A DNA stretch of 5,123 nt from Solobacterium sp. (GTDB lineage: Bacteria; Bacillota_I; Bacilli_A; Erysipelotrichales; Erysipelotrichaceae), in the NCBI GenBank assembly GCA_017475415.1, contig JAFVFM010000116.1, positions 1-5,123 on the forward strand. Direction: 5' to 3'. Below, in pieces: positions 1 through 5,123 of this stretch (the first letter of the stretch is position 1; each line of letters opens with the position of its first letter). Below the pieces are notes generated by a model that was not told the origin of the DNA, made no database searches, and saw only the letters and a list, made by a program, of their open reading frames with translations. A program made the translations under genes and the position numbers.

Positions 1-1
1 C

Positions 2-661
2 ATTAATATAAATGACTATACAGCTGCTTCAGAGATTAGTTTAGAAGAAAGAGAAAAGGAATTAAAAGCTTATATTCAATCCATTCAAAATACAAACTAT
101 AGAAAACTAGTAGAAGGTTTATTGAATAAAGTTGGCAACAAATTTTTCACTTATCCAGCTGCTTCTAAAATTCATCATAGCTTTTTAGGAGGACTTTCTG
201 AGCATTCTTTAAGTATGGCTAGGATGTGCGATAAGATAGCTGAACATTACCCTCAATTAGACCGTGATTTACTTGTTTCTGGTGCCTTAGTACATGATAT
301 TGGTAAAACATCGGAAATGAGTGGACCGATTACTACGGAATATACATTAGAAGGTAAATTAGAGGGACATATTTCGATAGCCAATGGGTGGCTAACAGAA
401 GTTGCAGATGAATTAGGCTTAGCCCAAGAAGAGGAAGCGATATTATTGCATCATATGATTTTATCGCATCATGGACATTTAGAATTTGGTTCTCCTGTAT
501 TACCTTTATTACAAGAAGCTGAAGTTTTATGTTTAATTGATAACTTAGATGCACGCTTAAATACATTAAAAACAGCTTTAGATGGTGTAAAAGAAGGAAG
601 TTGGACTTCTAAATTATTCGCCTTAGAGAATCGTCAATTTTACAAACAGAGGAAAAAATAA
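2..661 (+). CDS. yhaM: 3'-5' exoribonuclease YhaM, 3' part (5' end outside window)
   Basis: This is the C-terminal 219 codons of a YhaM-type 3'-5' exoribonuclease, a cytoplasmic enzyme of RNA turnover. The frame is open from base 2, so the TTG at 122 is an internal Leu codon and not a start. YhaM proteins are usually a little over 300 residues, so the missing part should be the N-terminal OB-fold nucleic-acid-binding domain. The visible part is the HD phosphohydrolase domain. It has a conserved entry segment (FFTYPAASKIHHSFLGGLSE), the metal-binding HD pair at 293-298 (VHDIGK), a GHIS motif with His at 368-370, LLHHMILSHHGH with His codons at 449-454 and 467-472, and a late Asp in IDNLD at 539-541. 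All expected metal ligands of the HD domain seem present. The stop TAA is two bases before murT, suggesting cotranscription. Family recognition is from motif memory, not a search. Confidence 0.93.
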   Translation: MNINDYTAASEISLEEREKELKAYIQSIQNTNYRKLVEGLLNKVGNKFFTYPAASKIHHSFLGGLSEHSLSMARMCDKIAEHYPQLDRDLLVSGALVHDIGKTSEMSGPITTEYTLEGKLEGHISIANGWLTEVADELGLAQEEEAILLHHMILSHHGHLEFGSPVLPLLQEAEVLCLIDNLDARLNTLKTALDGVKEGSWTSKLFALENRQFYKQRKK

Positions 662-663
662 AT

Positions 664-1974
664 ATGGATATTAAATTAAAACTTGTACAACTTACGCATT
701 CTGTTTTAACTAAATTAAAACGTGGTGGTTCTTTTCCTGGCCAATTAGCATTAGCTATGGATGAAAATTTCATTGATCGTTTTACTATGCCGCCAATTGT
801 GATTTGTGTAACAGGAACGAATGGAAAAACAAGTACGGCAAATCTAATTGCAGAAAGCTTGCGTAGTGCTGGTTTAAGTGTAATGAATAATCGTCGTGGG
901 GATAATTTAAAATATGGGATCGCTACTTTATTAGCGGCTAATTCTAATAGTAATTATGAAATTCATTACAATGCTGCAGTAATTGAAATTGATGAATTAA
1001 CTCTCTATCGTCAATTCAAGCATTTAAAACCTACACATCTTGTGATTACTAATTTCTTTCGTGATCAATTAGATCGCGCAGGAGAAATGGAAACGATTAT
1101 TCGTAAAATAGAAGAGGTGACTGAAGACTTTAGTGGTCATTTAATTCTAAATGGTGATGATCCTAATGTTGTACGAATCGCGGATCATGCTAAAAATGCT
1201 AAAGCACATTTCTATGGTGTGAAAGAAAATGAAGTTTCTCAAAAGACAACGGATGAAGCCTCAGAAGGGAAGTTCTGCCCGCGTTGTAATGCACCATTAA
1301 TTTATGATTATTATCAATATTCACATATTGGTAGTTTTCATTGTCCAAATGATGATTTTGGCAAACATATACGAGAAATGTTAGTGGATTCTATTGATTA
1401 TAAAGAAGGTACATTTACAATCCATCAACAAATATTCCATCCTCGTTTATGTGCTATTTATAATATTTATAATTGTGCAGCTGTTTTATTGACAATGAAA
1501 TTATTAAATTTAGATTTACGGAAGGCAGATAAAGTATTTAAAGAATTTCTTATTCAAGAAGGTAGAAATGAATTATTTACCTTAAATGAACCTTGTGTGA
1601 TTAATTTGATTAAGAATCCTACTGGTGCAAATGAAGTGATGAAATATATCTTAGCGGATGATGAAGAAATGAATGTTTGTATCTTTTTAAATGATGGTGT
1701 ACAAGATGGGTGTGATGTCAGTTGGATATGGGATGCCCATTTTGAACGCTTAAATAAGCCAAATATCAAAGAAATCATCTGTGGTGGTACAAGGGCTTAT
1801 GATATGGCACTTCGTTTAAAATATGAGGGTTTAGAGGATAAAATAAAGGTATTTGAAGATATGTCTTCAGCTATCCATTATTTAAATGAAGCAAATACTA
1901 AGAGTTATGTAATGTCTACTTATACTGCATTACATAAAGCTAGAGCGATATTAGAAAAGGAGGCCAAGGCATGA
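664..1974 (+). CDS. murT: Lipid II isoglutaminyl synthase, Mur ligase-like subunit MurT
   Basis: MurT is the ATP-using, Mur-ligase-like subunit of the MurT/GatD complex. The complex amidates the alpha-carboxyl of D-Glu in the lipid II stem peptide, giving D-isoglutamine, on the cytoplasmic membrane face. The 436-residue length is normal. The Mur middle domain shows the P-loop GTNGKTST at residues 51-58 (Lys55) and TNFFRDQLDR at 129-138. A zinc-ribbon insertion starts with C205-P-R-C208 and continues at C227, but the usual fourth Cys is Asp230 (CPND). YNIYN at 266-270 and KNPTG at 317-321 are typical of the family. The C-terminal DUF1727 domain has NDGVQDG at 343-349 and DVSWIWD at 351-357; Asp351 is my candidate for the Asp that MurT lends to the GatD catalytic triad. 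ATG 664 follows AGAGG at 648-652 inside the yhaM end. The gene overlaps gatD by 4 bases. Confidence 0.96.
   Translation: MDIKLKLVQLTHSVLTKLKRGGSFPGQLALAMDENFIDRFTMPPIVICVTGTNGKTSTANLIAESLRSAGLSVMNNRRGDNLKYGIATLLAANSNSNYEIHYNAAVIEIDELTLYRQFKHLKPTHLVITNFFRDQLDRAGEMETIIRKIEEVTEDFSGHLILNGDDPNVVRIADHAKNAKAHFYGVKENEVSQKTTDEASEGKFCPRCNAPLIYDYYQYSHIGSFHCPNDDFGKHIREMLVDSIDYKEGTFTIHQQIFHPRLCAIYNIYNCAAVLLTMKLLNLDLRKADKVFKEFLIQEGRNELFTLNEPCVINLIKNPTGANEVMKYILADDEEMNVCIFLNDGVQDGCDVSWIWDAHFERLNKPNIKEIICGGTRAYDMALRLKYEGLEDKIKVFEDMSSAIHYLNEANTKSYVMSTYTALHKARAILEKEAKA
1956..1963 (+). promoter_or_regulatory. Strong ribosome binding site for gatD inside murT
   Basis: AAAGGAGG lies seven bases before the gatD ATG and within the last codons of murT. 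With the ATGA stop/start overlap it supports translational coupling, which would suit two subunits needed in equal amounts. It also fixes the gatD start. Confidence 0.85.
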
Positions 1975-2699
1975 AGATAAAAATTATATGGATGTATCAT
2001 ACCTTAATGGATCTCTATGGCGATAAAGGGAATATCGAAGTACTAAAAACACGTTGTCAAAAAAGAGGTATTGATTGTATTGTGGATACCTGCGCTATTG
2101 GTGAAGATAAGAATATAGATGATTATGATTTGTTCTTTTTAGGTGGTGGCGCAGATAAGGAACAAAATATGATTTTTTCCGATTTAATACAACGCAAAGA
2201 AAGTATTCTTGAGGCCATGAATCATAACACAGCCTTCCTTTTGATTTGTGGTGGCTATCAATTATTTGGTCAATATTATAAAGACCAAGATGGTAATATT
2301 GTCGATGGCTTAGGCTTCTTTGATTATTATACAGAAAGTTCTGATAGAGATCATCGTTGTATTGGTGATATCGCAGTAGAAACAACCATGGATGGGGATA
2401 CCTTCCAAGTGGTGGGTTTTGAGAATCATGGTGGTCAAACAAAAGATGTTAATCAGCCATTTGCGAGAGTATTAAAGGGGCATGGAAATATATATAAAGG
2501 GGAATATGAAGGCTTTATGAATGATACCGTCTTAGCTACTTATATGCATGGTCCTTTATTACCAAAGAATCCTATGGTTGCGGATAAGATTATTTTAAGA
2601 GCTCTAAACAAAAGGCATAAAGTAGATTCTCTAGAAAGTATAAATGATGATTTAGAAAATAAAGCTAGAGAAGTGATGTTGAAAAGATTATTAAAATAA
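1971..2699 (+). CDS. gatD: Lipid II isoglutaminyl synthase, glutaminase subunit GatD
   Basis: GatD is the class I glutamine amidotransferase subunit that releases ammonia from glutamine and passes it to MurT for amidation of lipid II D-Glu. The 242-residue length fits the family. The protein opens with a conserved N-terminal segment (HTLMDLYGDKGNIEVL at 10-25). The oxyanion-side motif LGGGADKEQ is at 57-65, the nucleophile elbow ICGGYQLFG places the catalytic Cys at 93, and YMHGPLLPKNP places the catalytic His at 193. GFENHGG near 150 is also typical of cobyric-acid-synthase-like (CobB/CobQ) glutaminases. The class lacks the usual Glu after the His because the third triad residue is supplied by MurT; here Gly-Pro follows the His, in agreement. 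It overlaps murT by ATGA and has a strong SD. Its TAA is followed after a few bases by a terminator hairpin, so it is the last gene of the unit. Confidence 0.96.
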   Translation: MKIKIIWMYHTLMDLYGDKGNIEVLKTRCQKRGIDCIVDTCAIGEDKNIDDYDLFFLGGGADKEQNMIFSDLIQRKESILEAMNHNTAFLLICGGYQLFGQYYKDQDGNIVDGLGFFDYYTESSDRDHRCIGDIAVETTMDGDTFQVVGFENHGGQTKDVNQPFARVLKGHGNIYKGEYEGFMNDTVLATYMHGPLLPKNPMVADKIILRALNKRHKVDSLESINDDLENKAREVMLKRLLK

Positions 2700-2705
2700 T
2701 GAAAG

Positions 2706-2757
2706 AGGCTATAACGCTTCCTTACAAGTAGTAAGGTAGAGCTATAGCCTTTTTTTT
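2706..2757 (+). terminator. Intrinsic terminator after gatD, shared with the convergent hit gene end
   Basis: The outer stem AGGCTATA (2706-2713) pairs with TATAGCCT (2743-2750). It is extended by GCTT (2716-2719) with GAGC (2739-2742, one G-T pair) and by CCTTAC (2720-2725) with GTAAGG (2731-2736). The loop is AAGTA, and small bulges lie at 2714-2715 and 2737-2738. Eight T (2750-2757) follow on the + strand, a standard Rho-independent signal for yhaM-murT-gatD. The T-run reaches into the stop codon of the opposing hit gene. In the - direction the hairpin is followed only by a broken T-rich stretch (CTCTTTCATTATTTT), so termination of hit there is possible but weaker. Confidence 0.92.
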
Positions 2758-3151
2758 AAATCTTAATGGTTTCTAATACTTCATCTAAATCTAATTCTTC
2801 AGAAGGATAGAAGCGGAAACTAGCCGCATCATCTTCTCCGAAGCGAGGAATGATATGGATGTGGAAGTGATCGATTGTTTGTCCAGCCACTTCTCCACAA
2901 TTGCTTAGAATATTACAACCCTTAGCATTTGTTTTATTCACAATATGCTTAGATAATTGATGGACTACTTTCGCAAGATTAACGACAGTCTCTTCATCAG
3001 CTTCTAAGATATTTGTACAATGCTTCTTAGGCATGACTAATGTATGTCCATATGTTACCTGCGAGATATCTAATATCGCACATACTTTTTCATCCTCATA
3101 TACAAACTTTGAGGGTATTTTCTTTTCAATAATGTCACAAAATAAACACAT
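2756..3151 (-). CDS. hit: HIT family protein (histidine triad nucleotide-binding hydrolase)
   Basis: This is a 131-residue histidine triad protein of the HINT/Hit branch, cytoplasmic enzymes that hydrolyse nucleoside phosphoramidates or AMP conjugates. The exact physiological substrate in Firmicutes is not settled. The triad H95-F-H97-I-H99-I-I (DHFHIHIIPRF) is intact, with the middle His97 as the expected nucleophile. The N-terminal C2-L-F-C5 together with His44 (PKKHC) and a triad His matches the structural zinc site of bacterial Hit proteins. LDISQVTYGHTLVMPKKH at 27-44 and NCGEVAGQ at 84-91 are family signatures. The C-terminus ends in an acidic tail (EELDLDEVLETIKI), longer than I recall for B. 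subtilis Hit. The ATG at 3151 follows GGAGG at 3156-3160 with four bases between. It has its own promoter and is separated from the upstream lipoprotein gene by a terminator. Confidence 0.95.
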   Translation of the reverse strand: MCLFCDIIEKKIPSKFVYEDEKVCAILDISQVTYGHTLVMPKKHCTNILEADEETVVNLAKVVHQLSKHIVNKTNAKGCNILSNCGEVAGQTIDHFHIHIIPRFGEDDAASFRFYPSEELDLDEVLETIKI

Positions 3152-3174
3152 AAGTCCTCCCTTATTTTTTTATT

Positions 3175-3183
3175 ATTATAACA
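3175..3183 (-). promoter_or_regulatory. Extended -10 promoter for hit
   Basis: Read on the - strand, TGTTATAAT is a perfect consensus -10 (TATAAT) preceded by the TGn extension. No good -35 is visible at 16-18 bases upstream; that stretch is T-rich (TTCTTT) and belongs to the preceding terminator tail. Transcription would start near 3168, giving a leader of about 17 nt that carries the GGAGG ribosome binding site. This suggests hit is transcribed independently of the foldase pair. Confidence 0.7.
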
Positions 3184-3189
3184 ATAGAG

Positions 3190-3221
3190 ACAAAAGAAAA
3201 GAATAGCCAATGGCTATTCTT
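3190..3221 (-). terminator. Intrinsic terminator of the foldase lipoprotein gene
   Basis: A perfect 10-bp stem, AAGAATAGCC (3199-3208) with GGCTATTCTT (3212-3221), has a 3-nt loop. Read on the - strand it is followed by TTTTCTTTTGTCTC, a T-rich though interrupted tract. The TAG stop of the lipoprotein gene (3214-3216) lies inside the hairpin. The signal separates the foldase genes from hit, whose promoter begins just after the T tract. Confidence 0.82.
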
Positions 3222-4122
3222 CAGTAGTTTCTGGTGTTGGAGTTGGAGTAGGTGTAATATCTTGTACAAGATAAGTAGGATAGTTCGTTTTAACACTATC
3301 GTAAATTGTCTTGTCATAGATATGGAAGTTATATTTTGTAAACCAATAATTAGTTGATTCATTTTGGATGACAGAAATAGAACTTAAGGCATCAATTGCT
3401 TCATCCTTGAATTTTTCTGGATCATTTTCTTCTACCTTTAATACAACATAACTTGCGCCATCACTTGCAGCTGCTTTAATCCAACCATCTGCTGGTGTAG
3501 TACTTGTTAATACTGTACGTACTACAGAATCGATAGAAGTGGAGTTGATGGTATAGATTGTTGGTTCTGTTGAACTTGTACTATTATTATCTGCAACGAT
3601 AGTTGCTAAATCTTTTTTGCCTTCTTTTAATTCAGCTAAGGCCTTATTTGCATCGTCTTGTGAAGAGAAGTCTAATAGGATTGCTTTAATTGGGCTATAA
3701 GTACTAGCTAGATTATTGAAGTTTTCTTCAATATATTTCTTTGGTAATTCAGCCGCTTGCAAAGAAGCAATTAAATTTTCATTTAAGTATTCTTCTTCAC
3801 TCATGCCAATTTGTTCTAAATGTTTTACAAATGGATCACCATAATAAGCTTTATAAGAATCTAAAGATTCTTGTGCATCTGCCTTCATCTCATCTGTTAC
3901 AGGGATTTCTTCTTGGGCAATTAATGTACTTGCTTTAGAAATAACAGTAGATGAACCAGTAGAGCCAACCATATGGTTATATAAATCGCCTTTAGTGATG
4001 GCTGTTTTACCAACCTTAATGAGTGTTGTATTTGCGTCTTTTAATTTCGCTGTAGCATCTTCACAGCCACTTAAGCCTGCAAGAAGGACGAGGCTAAGAA
4101 TGATTTTTGTTGTCTTCTTCAT
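3214..4122 (-). CDS. PrsA/SurA-like lipoprotein foldase with degenerate parvulin region
   Basis: This is a 302-residue predicted lipoprotein of PrsA-like architecture, expected on the outer face of the membrane and probably assisting folding of exported proteins. Residues 1-19 are a lipoprotein signal (MKK, hydrophobic core, lipobox LSGC) with the lipidated Cys at 20. Residues about 33-140 resemble a SurA/PrsA N-terminal helical chaperone domain, ending in KKYIEENFNNL at 128-138. Residues about 142-232 sit where a parvulin prolyl isomerase domain should be (SPIKAILLDF, then SYVVLKVEEN), but the conserved SHIL, GG-LG and GYHII motifs are absent. Catalysis is therefore unlikely; a chaperone role is inference. 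The C-terminus ends in a Thr-Pro repeat, residues 290-297, then ETTEE. It looks like a diverged paralogue of the gene just upstream. The ATG shares one base with that gene's TAA (TAATG) and follows GGAAGGAAG, indicating coupling. The stop lies in a terminator hairpin. Confidence 0.85.
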   Translation of the reverse strand: MKKTTKIILSLVLLAGLSGCEDATAKLKDANTTLIKVGKTAITKGDLYNHMVGSTGSSTVISKASTLIAQEEIPVTDEMKADAQESLDSYKAYYGDPFVKHLEQIGMSEEEYLNENLIASLQAAELPKKYIEENFNNLASTYSPIKAILLDFSSQDDANKALAELKEGKKDLATIVADNNSTSSTEPTIYTINSTSIDSVVRTVLTSTTPADGWIKAAASDGASYVVLKVEENDPEKFKDEAIDALSSISVIQNESTNYWFTKYNFHIYDKTIYDSVKTNYPTYLVQDITPTPTPTPETTEE

Positions 4123-5108
4123 TATTCATCACTTCCTTCCTCTACGGCATAAAAATTTTTAATGATTGTTTCTAAATCTTCATTTCCATTAAAGTCTACA
4201 CCTAATTTATTGGCATTTTCCCAAATTGCGTTGCCGGCAATTGTACCATCATGTTGTTGAATTAAAGATTCATATGGATCAGTATCAACATATTTTGCTT
4301 CTAATGTAGCTTGTGTACTAGCGTTATTTTGGATTAAGAAGTAACCAAATGTTTTATCTGTAGATTTGATCCATTCTTTGGTAGATTCACCTTCCTCTAA
4401 GGCTAAGGCAGCCTCTAAGAAGGCACTATCTAAAGAAGAGTTCTTATCGATTACACCAAGTACGCCACCACTATCTTTTGATGCTTCATCTTCTGAATAT
4501 TCCTTCGCTACTTCTTCGAATGATTTACCGCTAGCCAAGGCATCATCTACAGCCTTCATTCTCTTTTTTTCATCTTCAGTTGGTTCTGTGTGTTCAGCAG
4601 TTGTATCTTCATATTTAATTAAGATATAACTAATATCACGGATCTTTAAATCATCGAAGTTTTCTTTTGCTTATTCTGCTGTTAACTTAGTTAATTTTTG
4701 TGAAACAATTAAATAATCTACTAAATCTGTATATCCTGTTTCTGCTAAGGCACTTTTTAAGAAATCTTCATAGGCACTTCCATATTGCGATTGATAACTT
4801 GAAATAATGGATGCTGCTTGTGCTTCAGCATTATCTTTAATTTCATTGGTTGTTTCAATAGCGTTATTGGCTACAGCAGCTTCGAATAAGGTAATAGCTG
4901 AATTTGCACCACTTGATTTATATAAATCATCATAGAATTGGCTAGCTGTAATATCTTGATCACTTATGGAGTAGACTACATCTTCGCCATTCGCTTTTTT
5001 TCCTTTTAGTTTTCCTTTGTTCGTATCATATATATAGAATATGCTGAACCCCGCAAAGATTAATACAATCAATACGACGAACCAGTTCTTTTTCAGAAAT
5101 GTACTCAT
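4122..5108 (-). pseudogene. PrsA/parvulin-type membrane-anchored foldase, interrupted by one in-frame TAA
   Basis: Two open stretches (5108-4674 and 4670-4125) lie in the same frame, separated only by a TAA at 4671-4673. Joined, they give a normal 328-residue PrsA/PpiC-type protein. Residues 8-28 form a single hydrophobic segment with no lipobox Cys, so it is a membrane anchor with the rest outside. Residues about 45-145 are a SurA/PrsA N-like helical region. Residues about 155-262 are a parvulin domain: IRDISYILIKYED, then FEEVAKEYSEDEASKDSGG, GVLGV around 215-219, and FGYFLIQ at 254-260. Two active-site His of parvulins are replaced, Tyr161 (SYIL for SHIL) and Phe257 (GYFLI for GYHII), so isomerase activity is doubtful even in an intact protein. 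The ATG follows AGGAGG at 5116-5121. No frameshift or further stop is seen, so the lesion is recent, polymorphic, or a sequence error. If real, the product is a 145-residue anchored N-domain. Confidence 0.82.
4671..4673 (-). other. Premature in-frame TAA in the foldase gene
   Basis: The codon follows ...KLTAE and precedes AKENFDDLKIRD in the same frame. Aligned by eye with the downstream paralogue (KKYIEENFNNL), the stop falls on Tyr130, so TAT or TAC changing to TAA is the simplest explanation. The next in-frame ATG is 38 codons downstream (4557-4559), has no clear Shine-Dalgarno sequence, and would yield a parvulin fragment without an export signal. Confidence 0.85.
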
Positions 5109-5115
5109 CTTTTTT

Positions 5116-5121
5116 CCTCCT
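5116..5121 (-). promoter_or_regulatory. Ribosome binding site of the foldase gene
   Basis: AGGAGG on the - strand lies seven bases before the ATG at 5108 and confirms that start. The promoter of the foldase pair must lie beyond the right edge of the window. Confidence 0.85.
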
Positions 5122-5123
5122 AA

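Noticed and set aside
333..566. Open frame on the - strand inside yhaM
   Set aside because: It is antisense to strongly conserved HD-domain coding sequence, rich in Leu and Ile with no recognisable motif, and has no ribosome binding site I could support.
122..661. TTG at 122 as the start of a short HD-domain protein
   Set aside because: The frame is open to the left edge and the upstream residues (KLVEGLLNKVGNKFF) continue the YhaM sequence, so the gene simply starts outside the window.
1554..1778. Open frame on the - strand inside murT
   Set aside because: It lies opposite the conserved DUF1727 region of MurT and shows no family features.
2095..2442. 115-codon open frame on the - strand inside gatD
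   Set aside because: It is antisense to the GatD catalytic region; its His/Tyr-rich composition is what complementing this reading frame gives.
3162..3362. Open frame on the - strand overlapping the end of the lipoprotein gene in another frame
   Set aside because: It runs across the terminator hairpin and the hit promoter, and its residues reflect a frame-shifted read of the lipoprotein and the T-rich gap.
3741..3938. Open frame on the + strand inside the lipoprotein gene
   Set aside because: Antisense to the well-formed foldase domain, with no start signals or known motif.
4122..4559. The downstream fragment as a separate functional 145-residue gene
   Set aside because: The ATG at 4559 is internal to the parvulin domain, has no convincing Shine-Dalgarno sequence, and would make an exported domain without a signal; the 37 codons before it also belong to the family.
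4366..4629. Open frame on the + strand spanning part of the parvulin domain
   Set aside because: Antisense to conserved parvulin sequence; its Ser/Ala-rich composition is the complement of the acidic coding strand.
4671..4673. Stop-codon reassignment or a programmed readthrough signal
   Set aside because: TAA, TAG and TGA all terminate other genes in the window, and I see no clear stimulatory structure just after the codon; a point mutation or sequence error is simpler.

Overview
The window is AT-rich and tightly packed, with strong GGAGG-type ribosome binding sites. Its gene content (YhaM exoribonuclease, MurT/GatD lipid II amidation enzymes, HIT hydrolase, PrsA/parvulin-type extracytoplasmic foldases) points to a low-GC Gram-positive bacterium (Firmicutes). 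My best guess is a gut Erysipelotrichia-type lineage, but that placement is an impression from composition and protein flavour, not something the sequence proves.

Layout. Positions 2-2699 on the + strand carry the 3' part of yhaM, then murT two bases later, then gatD overlapping murT by four bases (ATGA). They look like one transcription unit, and it ends at a long hairpin plus T-run at 2706-2757. The - strand converges on it. Reading from the right edge, a PrsA/parvulin-type membrane-anchored foldase gene (5108-4122) is interrupted by one in-frame TAA. A PrsA-like lipoprotein gene (4122-3214) shares one base with its end. A hairpin terminator follows, then an extended -10 promoter, and then a HIT-family gene (3151-2756). 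There is no gene-free stretch over 300 bases; the two intergenic gaps (about 56 and 62 bp) hold terminators, a promoter and a ribosome binding site.

How the genes work together. MurT and GatD form the complex that amidates D-glutamate in the lipid II stem peptide. The two foldase-like proteins would act outside the membrane on secreted proteins. YhaM and HIT are housekeeping enzymes of RNA and nucleotide metabolism. From memory, yhaM, prsA and hit also lie close together in Bacillus subtilis, so this looks like a variant of an old Firmicutes neighbourhood rather than a mobile or defence island.

The points that deserve a second look are the single nonsense codon in the first foldase gene, the loss of parvulin active-site histidines in both tandem foldases, and the replacement of the fourth cysteine of the MurT zinc ribbon by Asp. 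I found no evidence of a new multi-gene system, mobile element, CRISPR array or RNA gene.
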